Below are positions 10,334-18,963 of a stretch of DNA of 54,521 nt, in pieces (position 1 is the first letter of the stretch; each line of letters starts with the position of its first letter). The position numbers and the translations under genes were made by a program. This DNA comes from Flavobacteriales bacterium (GTDB lineage: Bacteria > Bacteroidota > Bacteroidia > Flavobacteriales_F > PHOS-HE28). The notes below the pieces were generated by a model that saw only the letters and a program-made list of their open reading frames with translations, was not told the DNA's origin and made no database searches. Where the stretch lies: positions 1 through 54,521 of the forward strand of contig JADLBK010000061.1 of NCBI GenBank assembly GCA_020847755.1. The letters are read 5' to 3'.

Positions 10334-11470
10334 ATGCACGTCCTGCACATCGTGGGCTGGTATCCCAACCACCTCAAGCCCTTCGAGACCCCGTTCATCG
10401 AACGGCATGTGCGCGCGCTGGACCCGTTGTGCACGAACACGGTGTGGCACCTGGACGTGCGGCAGGGCGACCGTTGGTCGCTGCACCGCCGCAGCCTGAA
10501 GGCCGACCGGACCCTGATCCTCACCACGCCCCTGCGCCGGTGGCTGCTGGTGGAATTGATGGCCACCGGGCTCATCCTCTGGGCCTGGCTCACGCGCGAT
10601 CGCCGGCTTCGCCATGCCGTGGTCAACTTCCACATCGCCTATCCGAACTGTGCCCGGCTCGGGCTGCTCCGCCGCGTGATCGGCCTTCCCCTGGTGGTCA
10701 CCGAGCACTGGAGCATCTACCGCCTCGGCTTCAAGTCCGGCGCCAAGGGGCTTGACCGCATCCGCCGCATCTTCCACCTCGGCGTGCCACTGATCACCGT
10801 GTCGCGCGCGCTGGCCGACGACATCCTGACCTTCGCCGGGCCGCCCCATCCGCCGGTGCACGTGGTGGCCAATGCCGTGGATACGGCGCTTTTCAGTCCG
10901 GCCCCGCTCGAACGGGAACCCGGACGCTTCTTCGCCATCGCCACCTGGCGCCACCCCAAGCGGCCGGTGCTGCTGGTGGAAGCCATCGCCCTGCTCCGCG
11001 CCCGCGGCCGTGATGCCCGGTTGCGCATCGCCGGTGGCGGTGCCGACCTGCCCGCCATCCGGGAGGCCATCGCCCGCACCGGCATGCACGAGCACGTGAC
11101 CCTGATCGGCCAGGCCACGCCCGAAGCAGCCGCCGCGGAGATGCGCCGATCCCATGCCCTGCTGCATGCCAGCGACTACGAGACCTTCTCGGCCGTCTGC
11201 GCCGAAGCGCTCTGCTGTGGGACGCCCGTGGTGGCCTCGCATGTGGGCGGCATCCGCGAGTACCTCACCCCGGCGCTGGGGAGCCCCGTTCCGGAGAACA
11301 GCGTGGAGGCCTGGACCGAGGCCATCGACCGGGACTGGGACCGCCTGCTGACGCTGGACCCTGCGGTGCTGGCCGCCGCCATCCGCCCCGTTGTGGATGC
11401 CCGGTCCGTGGCCGAACGCTACATGGCCGTGCTGCGCTCCGTGGCGGCGGCGAACGCCATCGCCCGATGA
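10334..11470 (+). CDS. Glycosyltransferase family 4 type
   Basis: A 378-residue GT-B glycosyltransferase. The N-terminal domain begins VLHIVGWYPNHLKPFETPFIERHV. The C-terminal donor-binding domain has VVANAVDTALFSP, FFAIATWRHPKRPVLLVEAIALL, LRIAGGGADL and the GT4 nucleotide-sugar motif SDYETFSAVCAEALCCGTPVVAS, with the ExxxxxxE-type pair. Its 3' end overlaps the next glycosyltransferase by 4 bases (ATGA), so the two are coupled. It likely adds a sugar to a lipid-linked acceptor on the cytoplasmic face. Confidence 0.9.
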   Translation: MHVLHIVGWYPNHLKPFETPFIERHVRALDPLCTNTVWHLDVRQGDRWSLHRRSLKADRTLILTTPLRRWLLVELMATGLILWAWLTRDRRLRHAVVNFHIAYPNCARLGLLRRVIGLPLVVTEHWSIYRLGFKSGAKGLDRIRRIFHLGVPLITVSRALADDILTFAGPPHPPVHVVANAVDTALFSPAPLEREPGRFFAIATWRHPKRPVLLVEAIALLRARGRDARLRIAGGGADLPAIREAIARTGMHEHVTLIGQATPEAAAAEMRRSHALLHASDYETFSAVCAEALCCGTPVVASHVGGIREYLTPALGSPVPENSVEAWTEAIDRDWDRLLTLDPAVLAAAIRPVVDARSVAERYMAVLRSVAAANAIAR

Positions 11471-12795
11471 AGATCCTGTTCATCACGCACCAGTTCCCGC
11501 CGCTGAACATCGGTGGTTCGCACCGTCCGTTCAAGTTCGTCAAGCACCTGCATCGTTCCGGCATCACCCCGGTGGTGATCACCCCGGAACCTGCCGCTCA
11601 TCGAGGAGCATCGCTGGACAAGGAAGTGGCCGGGCTCGATGGGCATGCCGTGATCATCCGGACGTCCGTGGATCCGCCCACCTGGATGGACAAGGTCCGC
11701 GGTTCCTACTACCTGAACACGCTCGACCCCGAAGGACGGCGCTGGCGCAGGCACCTGCTGGCCGCAGCGGAACAGGCCGCACGGGACCATGACCTGAAGG
11801 CCGTCATCATCTCCATCCCCCCCTTCAGCACCGGCGGCCTGGGCGCCGAGGTGGCGCACCGGCTGAAGCTGCCCTTGCTCGTGGACCTGCGCGATGCGTG
11901 GAGCCTTTGGCTGATCACCCCGTACGTGAGCCGCCTGCACTTTCTGTGGCGTCGCGCACACGAGCGACGTCTGCTGCGTGCAGCGGACGCCATCACCGTC
12001 ACCTCCCCGCAGACCATCGCCGACCTGCAGGCGCTGCACCCCATGGTGCCGGCCGAACACTTCCACCTGGTCACGAACGGCTACGACCAGCCGCCGCCCG
12101 TGGTGCCGGAGCGCATCCAGCTGCCGCCGGCCACGCCCGAGCGCCCGTTCACCATCGGCTACGTGGGCAGCTTCTACTACACGCCCTACCAGCGCGACCT
12201 GATGTTCAAGCCCTGGTGGCGCAAGAAGCCGTGGCAATGGCTGCAATACGCGCCACGCCGCGAGGACTGGCGTTACCGCTCGCCATGGGCCTTCTTCGCC
12301 GCGCTGAAGGAGCTTCGCCTGCGTCGACCGGAGCTCTTCGACCTGCTCCGCGTGGAGTTCATCGGCGATGTGCCATCCTGGCTCACGGACATGGTGAAGG
12401 AGCATGGGCTCCAGCAGAAGGTGAAGCTGCACGGCCGGGTGGACCACGCCAGCTCCATCCGCTTTCAGGCGGCCTGCGATGCCCTGCTGATCACCTCCTC
12501 CAAGGTGGTGGGCGGGCGCGATTACAGCATCGCGGGCAAGACCTTCGAGTACGTCGCACAGGTGAAGCCGATGCTGGCCTTCGTGTGCGCCGGTGCCCAG
12601 CGCGACCTGCTCGAGCGCACCGGGCTCTCCATCGCCTGCCCGCCGGACGATGCAGCAGCGGCGGCCGACCGCATCATCGACCTGCTCGAGGGCCGTTGCA
12701 CGCTTCGCCCCGACAAGGCGTTCATCCATGACCTGCACATCGAACGCATCACGGAACGCTTCGCACAGGTGGTGGAACATCTCGTACGGCCATGA
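11467..12795 (+). CDS. Glycosyltransferase (GT4-like, FITHQFPP type)
   Basis: A 442-residue GT-B enzyme that starts ILFITHQFPPLNIGGSHRPFKFVKHLHRSGITPVVIT. Mid-protein LLVDLRDAWSLW and the switch region ITVTSPQTIADL are typical of this subgroup, as is FTIGYVGSFYYTPY at the start of the donor domain. The C-terminal part has KTFEYVAQVKPMLAFV near the donor site. The same subgroup appears again in this window at 35976-37283 with the matching opening FITYYWPPSGGAGVQRGLKFVKHL. It overlaps both neighbours by 4 bases. Substrate unknown. Confidence 0.87.
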   Translation: MKILFITHQFPPLNIGGSHRPFKFVKHLHRSGITPVVITPEPAAHRGASLDKEVAGLDGHAVIIRTSVDPPTWMDKVRGSYYLNTLDPEGRRWRRHLLAAAEQAARDHDLKAVIISIPPFSTGGLGAEVAHRLKLPLLVDLRDAWSLWLITPYVSRLHFLWRRAHERRLLRAADAITVTSPQTIADLQALHPMVPAEHFHLVTNGYDQPPPVVPERIQLPPATPERPFTIGYVGSFYYTPYQRDLMFKPWWRKKPWQWLQYAPRREDWRYRSPWAFFAALKELRLRRPELFDLLRVEFIGDVPSWLTDMVKEHGLQQKVKLHGRVDHASSIRFQAACDALLITSSKVVGGRDYSIAGKTFEYVAQVKPMLAFVCAGAQRDLLERTGLSIACPPDDAAAAADRIIDLLEGRCTLRPDKAFIHDLHIERITERFAQVVEHLVRP

Positions 12796-13610
12796 GCGGA
12801 TCCGAGGGCCCGGTCGTCACCGTGGTGATGCCCGCCTACAATGCGGAGCGCTACATCGATGCGGCAGTGCGCTCCGTGCTCGAACAGACCCTGACCGACT
12901 GGGAGCTGATCATCGTGGACGACGGCAGCACCGATGGCACCGGGGCGCTGATCGATCGCTTCGACGACCCCCGGATCATCGCCCTTCACAAGACGAACGG
13001 CGGCATCGGCAGCGCGCGCAACAAGGCCCTCGAAGTGGCCCGCGGCACCTTCCTGTGCTTCCTGGACGCGGACGATGTGATGCCGCCGCGAAGCCTGGAG
13101 GCGCGTGTGGCCGAGTTCCACAGGGATCCCGGGCTCGGCATGGTGGACGGCCGGGTGCGGGTGATGGACGCCACGCTGGAGAACGAGCTTCGCGTGTTCA
13201 TGCCGCAACGCACGGACGATGTGTTCCACGAACTGGTCACCTTCAGCGGGAGGTGCTTCATGGGCCCCAGCTGGATGCTGCGCCGGGACCTTGATCCGGT
13301 GCTCCGCTTCGAGGAAGGGGTCACCCACGCCGAGGACCTGTTCTTCTTCCTGTGCTTCTGCAAGGGCCGGAGGTACGGGTTCACGACGGAGGACATCCTG
13401 CTGTACCGCCGCACGGGACACAGCTCGATGACCACCAACCTGGAAGGCATGGAACGCTCCATGATCTGGATCGGTGAGGAACTCGGCCGGAGAGGCCTCG
13501 CGTCCGGATCGGAACTGTTCGTTTACACGCTCAAGCGCAAGCGCATGATGGCCGGCTCGTTCAGACAGCGTGGACGCCATTGGAAAGCCCTGCTGGCGCT
13601 GCTCCGCTGA
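12792..13610 (+). CDS. Glycosyltransferase family 2 protein
   Basis: A 272-residue GT-A enzyme with the standard GT2 opening VTVVMPAYNAERYIDAAVRSVLEQTLTDWELIIVDDGSTDGT, then GGIGSARNKALEVARGTFLCFLDADD carrying the DxD metal-binding triad. No membrane segment is evident, so it would act at the cytoplasmic side of the inner membrane. It is the last gene of the plus-strand glycan operon and overlaps the preceding gene as ATGA. It ends 6 bases before the convergent methyltransferase. Confidence 0.92.
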   Translation: MSGSEGPVVTVVMPAYNAERYIDAAVRSVLEQTLTDWELIIVDDGSTDGTGALIDRFDDPRIIALHKTNGGIGSARNKALEVARGTFLCFLDADDVMPPRSLEARVAEFHRDPGLGMVDGRVRVMDATLENELRVFMPQRTDDVFHELVTFSGRCFMGPSWMLRRDLDPVLRFEEGVTHAEDLFFFLCFCKGRRYGFTTEDILLYRRTGHSSMTTNLEGMERSMIWIGEELGRRGLASGSELFVYTLKRKRMMAGSFRQRGRHWKALLALLR

Positions 13611-13616
13611 GCCTTG

Positions 13617-14258
13617 TCACTTCACCGCCTCCACATACAGCGACTCGCGGCTCCTCACCTCCGAATCGTTGATCAGCGCAGGGTCACGACCCTGCTTGTA
13701 GGCCATTCGTTCCACCTGCCGGAAGCCGCTCCGTTCCAACAGCAGCTTCATCGTCTCCAGGTCGTAGATGAACTGATGACCGTGATTGCGGAACACCCCG
13801 TTGATGCACTGCATCATCGTGTCGTAGCCGTCCTCATGCGGCATGCGGCGCGTCCCGCCACCCCTGCGGTCCTTGTAGATGTCGATGAGCATCTCGCCAT
13901 CGGGGACCACGATCCGCACCCGTCCTCCGGGTCTCAGCATGCGGTGGAACTCGCGCAGGTTGCGTTCACAGGCCTCCAGTGGGATGTGCTCCAGGCAGTG
14001 CTCTGTGTAGATGCCCTCGAAGCGTCCATCGGGGAACGGATAGGCGTGCCGCACGATATCCCAGCACACATCGATGCCCGGATTCCAGATGTAGTCGAGG
14101 TTGACGAACTCCGCATGGGTGTTGGTGCCGCAGCCCACATCGAGGAACCGTTTGCCGGAGGGGATGCGACGCGCCTGCCAACCGGCGTTGCGGATCAACG
14201 CCGAGATGGTGAGCTGGACCTTGTACCGGTCGATGAGCCTGCGGCGGGCGGTGGCCAT
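13617..14258 (-). CDS. SAM-dependent methyltransferase-like protein in glycan locus
   Basis: A 213-residue protein with a SAM-binding core: RFLDVGCGTNTHAEFVNLDYIWNPGIDVCWDI, then FEGIYTEHCLEHIPLEACERNLREFHRMLRPGGRVRIVVPDGE. This is the subgroup often found in sugar-biosynthesis clusters, with the acidic end of strand 2 given by NLDY. The start at 14258 was chosen because it gives the methyltransferase core alone; the track ORF extends through the promoter. A TATCTTTG box lies 50 bases upstream. Substrate unknown. Confidence 0.82.
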   Translation of the reverse strand: MATARRRLIDRYKVQLTISALIRNAGWQARRIPSGKRFLDVGCGTNTHAEFVNLDYIWNPGIDVCWDIVRHAYPFPDGRFEGIYTEHCLEHIPLEACERNLREFHRMLRPGGRVRIVVPDGEMLIDIYKDRRGGGTRRMPHEDGYDTMMQCINGVFRNHGHQFIYDLETMKLLLERSGFRQVERMAYKQGRDPALINDSEVRSRESLYVEAVK

Positions 14259-14308
14259 GCGGAGCGGGTTTCGTTGCGCGGTGGTCGGCCACTGGCCGGC
14301 GCGGCGGC

Positions 14309-14316
14309 CAAAGATA
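14309..14316 (-). promoter_or_regulatory. -7 promoter element TATCTTTG (CGGCTATCTTTGGCCGC copy)
   Basis: On the minus strand CGGCTATCTTTGGCCGC, nearly identical to the promoters at 9523 and 40364. It drives the methyltransferase ending at 13617 and lies between that gene and the upstream glycosyltransferase. Confidence 0.6.
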
Positions 14317-14334
14317 GCCGCGCATCGCAGCTGC

Positions 14335-15582
14335 TCACGGGCGCTGGCACCCGGGCTGCACAGGGATGATCCGCGCCAGCAGGTCCACCATGTGACCGGT
14401 GTCGCGCAGGCGCATGGCGACGTCCACGCAACGCGCACGCAATTCGTCCACGGACCCCTGGCGCAAGCGGCCCAGGCCGGCCCTGAGCTCCTCGACGCCC
14501 ATCGTCGGAAGGTCCTTCACCACGATGCCGACCCCTTCGTCCCGCGCGATCCACCCATCGTCCGCAACGCCTTCAGGAATGAGGATCGGCACGCCTGCCG
14601 CCCAATACAGCGCGGTCTTCACCGGCGAACGGAAGCGCTGCGATGGCGTGGGCGGCACGGCGATCACGCCCAGGTCGGCGGCGGAGAGGTACGGGCGCAA
14701 CGCCTCGGGCGCCATGGGACCCAGCACGGTGGTGCGGGCCTCCACCTCCGACCAGCCCGGAGCCCGGCGCAGCGGTGCCATGTGCTCCTCATGCGTGATG
14801 ATCAGATGGTGCACCGTGGGATCGGCGGCACAGGCCGTGCGGATGAACGCCACGTATTCCGCCTCGCTGTAGTAGATGCCCTGGAACTTGCCGATATAGA
14901 GCACCACTGTTCGTCCGTCGAGCCCCAGCCGCCGACGCATCTCCGCGCCTGCCGCGGCATCGCGTGCGTTCGCCGGCACGTCGATGGTGACGCCCTGCAG
15001 GTGCATCTCCACCCCGGGCCGGATCGTTCGCACATGGTCCATCACGGCGGTGGCCGGCGCCACGATCACGTCCGCACGCCGAACTTCGTGATCCTCGGAC
15101 CAGCGCACCACCCGGTACTTCATCGAGCGCTCCGGCCAGAGGCCCAGTTCGCGCATGTACTGGCTGTGCGGTTCGAAGTTGACCACCACGAGCCGCTGGA
15201 AACCGAAGGGCCGCACCAGCGTGGCATAGGCGCCGGCCATGGACAGGAAGCCCACCACGGTGCGCTCCGCATAGCCCCGCGTGAACCGCCAGGACCACCA
15301 GGCCAGCCGGGCGATGTTGCGGATGCGCTGCAGGAACTGCGCCCCCTTCAGATCGTATCGCAAGGGACGCCAGGTGATGCGTGCCCGCCGCAGCCGCTCG
15401 GCCAACGCGGGGTCCAGGTCGGAGGGGCCCGGTTCCTCGGTCACCAGCAGGATGTCCAGATCGGTACCCCGCTCCTGCAGCCGCAGCGCGTAGTCCAGCA
15501 TCAGGGTGGACATCAGCGGATCGCGGATGCTCTGGATGCTGACCACCAGCGCACAGGCCAGGCTCCTTTGCGTGTTCCTCAT
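14335..15582 (-). CDS. Glycosyltransferase (GT4-like)
   Basis: A 415-residue predicted GT-B glycosyltransferase. The N-terminal half has SIQSIRDPLMSTLMLDYALRLQERGTDLDILLVT. The donor domain shows VVLYIGKFQGIYYSEAEYVAFI, HHLIITHE and a C-terminal ALRPYLSAADLGVIAVPPTPSQRFRSPVKTALYWAAGVPILIPEGVAD, which matches the family's acceptor/donor helix pattern although the usual E-x7-E pair is not obvious. The ATG at 15582 overlaps the upstream membrane-protein stop as ATGA, so the two genes are coupled. Confidence 0.82.
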   Translation of the reverse strand: MRNTQRSLACALVVSIQSIRDPLMSTLMLDYALRLQERGTDLDILLVTEEPGPSDLDPALAERLRRARITWRPLRYDLKGAQFLQRIRNIARLAWWSWRFTRGYAERTVVGFLSMAGAYATLVRPFGFQRLVVVNFEPHSQYMRELGLWPERSMKYRVVRWSEDHEVRRADVIVAPATAVMDHVRTIRPGVEMHLQGVTIDVPANARDAAAGAEMRRRLGLDGRTVVLYIGKFQGIYYSEAEYVAFIRTACAADPTVHHLIITHEEHMAPLRRAPGWSEVEARTTVLGPMAPEALRPYLSAADLGVIAVPPTPSQRFRSPVKTALYWAAGVPILIPEGVADDGWIARDEGVGIVVKDLPTMGVEELRAGLGRLRQGSVDELRARCVDVAMRLRDTGHMVDLLARIIPVQPGCQRP

Positions 15583-17057
15583 GCCCGTTGTGGGGTGCGC
15601 TTCCGCTTGGACACCGCCGCCCTGCTCATCAGCCCCTCGGCGCCCGTCTCGCCCGTGCGGTACTTCTTGAGCTCGAACACGCGGTTGTGCATCTTGGCCC
15701 AGAGGCGCTCGCGGTTGAGGTAGCCGATGATGTAAAGGGCCGAGACCATCAGCGGGATCAACGGGATCTTGAAGCGGACCAGCGCGCCGAAGTTCGGGGT
15801 GGAAATGCCGATGGCGAATCCGAAGAGCAGGGTGAACACGAAGCACATCAGCACCACGGGATTGCCCCCGACACAGCGAAGGAAGAACAGGATCCGAGTA
15901 CGCCACATCATCAACAACGTGAGCCCAAGCAGCCACAGGTTCTCCAAGGCGCTGAGGGCCACCACCACCGACCGCGACTCCCACAGGTAGGGACGGAACA
16001 GGGCCGCATTGGTGGCCACCGGGAACTTGGAGAGCAGGCTGCCCAGGGTGCCATCCATGGGCCCCACGTCGAAGTAGTTGTTGCCGTACTGCTCGGCGCG
16101 CGACATGTCCGTCTGCAGCACCATCACCGTGTCCACCACCTTGTCCAGCGAGAACTTGTCCAGGTTGTCACCCAGCCAGCTGAGCACGGTGACCGACAGG
16201 AAGAGCATGGTGGTCAGGGCCAGCGGGAGCACCACGAAACGGATCAGCGCGTTCTTCATGCCGGCCACGCGGTTGAACATCAGCCAGATCATCGACACCG
16301 GGAAGATGGACATGAAGATGTACGGCTTCATCACCACCAGGATGATGGCGGCCAGCACCATGCCGATGAAGTTGCCCGTCATGGACCTTCGTTTGAAGAA
16401 GAACTGCACGAAACAGTGTATCCACCAGCAGACCGCGCTCATGGTGAAGGTGTCCTTCATGATCCCCGAGCCCCAGAACACCACCGAGGGCATGTAGAGG
16501 AAGGCCACGGCGAACTTGTCCGTCAGCGACGGGAACATGGCCACGAACGTTCGGAAGCACTTCCAGATACCCACGTACGACATGCTGGCCAGCAGGATCG
16601 TGGTGATCAGGTAGCTGTTGAAGGTGAGGATCACCAGCGGGCTGATCAAGCGGATGACGAAGTAGGCCCGCGGGTCGAAGTACATGTAGCCGTACGGATA
16701 GCCCGTCTCCATGCTGAAGCGGGCCAGGTTCTCCGGGCTGTTCGGGCCGGTCACGATGTCGAAGTACGTCATCGGGTCCAGCTTGAACATGTTGCTCATC
16801 GCCACCGCCGAGTAGAAGTACATGATGGTGTCCCCTCCCTTGTAGTAGTAGAAGTAGATGAGGCTGAAACCCAGCCCGCCGATCATCTTGGCGAAGAAGC
16901 CCCATAACAGATGCCTGTACTCGGGGCTCTTCTTGATGGCCATCGTCTTGGCCCGCGAGAAGTAGATGTAGATGACCACCAGGTAGATGGACCCCACCAG
17001 ATACTCCCAGTAGGAGATGTCCACATCGCCGTAGTAGTAGATCCACACCAACGACAT
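15579..17057 (-). CDS. Polytopic membrane protein of the glycan locus, possible polymerase
   Basis: A 492-residue membrane protein with roughly ten or more hydrophobic helices and many aromatic residues (IYYYGDVDISYWEYLVGSIYLVVIYIYF at the start). Loops contain YYYKGGDTIMYFYSA and FWGSGIMKDTFTMSAVCWW. I do not recognise a named domain. Its size, topology and coupling (ATGA overlap) to a glycosyltransferase make an O-antigen polymerase or related GT-C-like role plausible, but that is inference. The C-terminal 45 residues are basic and soluble (KKYRTGETG...KRKRTPQRA). A weak -7-like GACCTTTG precedes the ATG by two bases. Confidence 0.7.
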   Translation of the reverse strand: MSLVWIYYYGDVDISYWEYLVGSIYLVVIYIYFSRAKTMAIKKSPEYRHLLWGFFAKMIGGLGFSLIYFYYYKGGDTIMYFYSAVAMSNMFKLDPMTYFDIVTGPNSPENLARFSMETGYPYGYMYFDPRAYFVIRLISPLVILTFNSYLITTILLASMSYVGIWKCFRTFVAMFPSLTDKFAVAFLYMPSVVFWGSGIMKDTFTMSAVCWWIHCFVQFFFKRRSMTGNFIGMVLAAIILVVMKPYIFMSIFPVSMIWLMFNRVAGMKNALIRFVVLPLALTTMLFLSVTVLSWLGDNLDKFSLDKVVDTVMVLQTDMSRAEQYGNNYFDVGPMDGTLGSLLSKFPVATNAALFRPYLWESRSVVVALSALENLWLLGLTLLMMWRTRILFFLRCVGGNPVVLMCFVFTLLFGFAIGISTPNFGALVRFKIPLIPLMVSALYIIGYLNRERLWAKMHNRVFELKKYRTGETGAEGLMSRAAVSKRKRTPQRA

Positions 17058-17121
17058 GCGCCAAAGGTCGACATTGGCCCCGCATGCCTTCCGTTCGGCC
17101 AGGTGTGCGCCGATCGCGTGC

Positions 17122-17129
17122 TACGTTTG
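17122..17129 (+). promoter_or_regulatory. -7 promoter element TACGTTTG
   Basis: A full TAnnTTTG match ending 5 bases before the ATG of the methyltransferase at 17135; predicts a leaderless transcript. Confidence 0.6.
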
Positions 17130-17134
17130 CGCCC

Positions 17135-18016
17135 ATGCCCAGGCCCGGTCCACGCCCCTGCCCCGTGTGCGGTGCCACGGACCACCGCCCCATCACCGCG
17201 CGCGCCAAGGACCATCTGGTGAGCTGCGGTGCGTGCGGCATGGTGTTCACCGGAGCGGAGCCCACACCTGAGGAGCTCGCGGCCTACTATGGCGACTACC
17301 CGGTGCATGAACACCTCTCCCCGGTCACCATCAGACGCTACGACGATCTGGTGGATGGATTCGCGGCCTATCGTCGTACCGGGCGCATGCTGGACGTGGG
17401 CTGCGGCGCGGGCATCTTCCTGGAGCGCGCCCGCCTGAAAGGCTGGGAGGTGCATGGCACGGAGTTCGGCCAGCGGGCCCTGGCCTCGTGCCGCTCGCGC
17501 GGCATCGCCATCATCGAAGGGCCGCTCGACCCCGCCAACTACCCTGCGGCCTCCTTCGATGTGGTGTGCTCCTTCGAGGTGATGGAGCACCTCACCGACC
17601 CCGGAGCGGAAATGCGCCGGATGAAGACCCTGCTGCGCCCCGGCGGTGCGCTCTACATCACCACGCCGAACTACCGCTCCATGGGGCGTCTGCTCGCCGG
17701 GAGCAGTTGGAACGTGGTGAACTATCCCGAGCACCTCAACTACTTCACACCCGGCACCCTCACCCGCCTGGCCGAACGGTGCGGCCTCCACCTGCGTTCG
17801 GTGCGCACCACGGGCGTGAGCGTTCAGCGCGTGCTGACCCGCGCATCCCTCGATCCCGCGAGGCGCAAGAGCGCGGCGAACGTCCAGGAGGACCTGCGTG
17901 AGCGCTTGGAACGCAACGCGTTCAACCGCAGTGTGAAACGACTGGCCGACCGCACCCTCGACCTCCTGAAGGTGGGCGACACCATCAAGGCCGTGTACGA
18001 GCGTCCGCCTCAGTGA
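17135..18016 (+). CDS. SAM-dependent methyltransferase with N-terminal zinc-ribbon
   Basis: A 293-residue protein. The first 40 residues hold two CxxC pairs (CPVCG...CGACG), a small zinc-ribbon common in methyltransferases of deoxysugar and cell-surface clusters. The SAM core follows: RMLDVGCGAGIFLERARLKGWEVHGTEFG, then FDVVCSFEVMEHLTDPGAEMRRMKTLLRPGGALYITTPNY. The start was placed at the ATG right after the -7 box; the track start at 17084 lies upstream of the promoter. It probably modifies a sugar of the adjacent glycan. The 3' end overlaps convergent rlmH by 7 bases. Confidence 0.87.
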   Translation: MPRPGPRPCPVCGATDHRPITARAKDHLVSCGACGMVFTGAEPTPEELAAYYGDYPVHEHLSPVTIRRYDDLVDGFAAYRRTGRMLDVGCGAGIFLERARLKGWEVHGTEFGQRALASCRSRGIAIIEGPLDPANYPAASFDVVCSFEVMEHLTDPGAEMRRMKTLLRPGGALYITTPNYRSMGRLLAGSSWNVVNYPEHLNYFTPGTLTRLAERCGLHLRSVRTTGVSVQRVLTRASLDPARRKSAANVQEDLRERLERNAFNRSVKRLADRTLDLLKVGDTIKAVYERPPQ

Positions 18017-18471
18017 TGGTAGCCGCTGCCGCGCAGGATCTCCGAAGCGCGGTACAGCTGCTCGGCCAGCACCAACCGCACCAGCTGGTGCGTGAAGGTC
18101 ATCGGCGAGAGGGCGATCACCTGCGTGGCGCGCGCCCGCATGCGGTCATCCACCCCATACGCGCCGCCGATGACGAAGGCCACCTGGCGCACCCCCTGAT
18201 CGCGCCATCGCCCCAGACGTACTGCGAACGCCGTGGAGCTCAGGCCCTCCCCGCGTTCGTCGAGCAGCACGACCAGGCTGTCCTTCTCCACGGCCTTCAA
18301 CAACCGGTCGGTGCCCTCGCGCCGCTTCCGCTCGGGGTCGGTGCCGGGCGGATCGGCGACCAGCACCTGGTCCACGGGGAACGATCGCCGAAGGCGGCCC
18401 AGCATCTCCTCGAAGGCCTCGGTGACCGGACCGGGCGCGTTGCGGCCCACCATGACCATTCGGATGCGCAT
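18010..18471 (-). CDS. rlmH: 23S rRNA (pseudouridine-1915-N3) methyltransferase RlmH
   Basis: A 153-residue SPOUT methyltransferase that methylates pseudouridine 1915 in helix 69 of 23S rRNA. Diagnostic parts are LVVLLDERGEGLSSTAFA, the knot loop VAFVIGGAYGVDD and the C-terminal ALSPMTFTHQLVRLVLAEQLYRASEILRGSGYHH, with the conserved terminal YHH. Length is right for RlmH (about 155). The start MRIRMVMVG removes the spurious upstream extension in the track. It stands alone between the methyltransferase and DUF4783 genes. Confidence 0.94.
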   Translation of the reverse strand: MRIRMVMVGRNAPGPVTEAFEEMLGRLRRSFPVDQVLVADPPGTDPERKRREGTDRLLKAVEKDSLVVLLDERGEGLSSTAFAVRLGRWRDQGVRQVAFVIGGAYGVDDRMRARATQVIALSPMTFTHQLVRLVLAEQLYRASEILRGSGYHH

Positions 18472-18559
18472 CCCCAGGGTGTTGACAAGTACGACGCCCC
18501 GAAGATGCCACGCTGGCCCGATGTTTGCGAAATTGGCCCCGATATCCCAACCGCCGGAC

Positions 18560-18961
18560 ATGTTGAAGCACCTTACCCTGGCCCTCGCGATCGCCCTGCA
18601 CGCCCTGCCCGGGCTGGCGCAGGACGCTGTGAAGGACCGCGTGGTGGCCGCCCTCGGCACGGGCAACTCCAAGGAGCTGGCCCAGCATTTCATCCCCAAC
18701 ATCGACCTCACCGTCGGAGGCTCGAGCGATGTGTACAGCAAGGCCCAGGCCGAGCAGATCCTGCGGCGCTTCTTCGATGAGAACCCGCCCGTGGGCATGG
18801 TGGTCGAGCACCAGGGCCAGAGCAAGCTCGGCGACCAGTACTACATCGGGATCCTGCGCACCCGCACCGGCCATTTCCGGGTGACCTTCTTCCTGAAACG
18901 CACCGGCGACCAATTGCAGGTCAAGCAGTTGCGCATCGAGGCCGGCCGAAGCGACCACTGA
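18560..18961 (+). CDS. DUF4783 family exported protein
   Basis: A 133-residue small protein with a signal peptide (LKHLTLALAIALHALPGLAQ) and a DUF4783-like body (DRVVAALGTGNSKELAQHFIPNIDLTVGGSSDVYSKAQAEQILRRFF...). This NTF2-like family is widespread in Bacteroidota, often next to nadC, and its function is unknown. The start was set at the ATG of the signal peptide instead of the far upstream track start. Its stop is 2 bases before the nadC start, so the pair is an operon. Confidence 0.88.
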   Translation: MLKHLTLALAIALHALPGLAQDAVKDRVVAALGTGNSKELAQHFIPNIDLTVGGSSDVYSKAQAEQILRRFFDENPPVGMVVEHQGQSKLGDQYYIGILRTRTGHFRVTFFLKRTGDQLQVKQLRIEAGRSDH

Positions 18962-18963
18962 CC

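Noticed and set aside
6617-11242. Minus-strand 1541-residue ORF
   Set aside because: Antisense shadow of ddl, rdgB, flippase and glycosyltransferase genes. Its composition is low-complexity H, A, Q, G, R as expected from reading GC-rich genes backwards.
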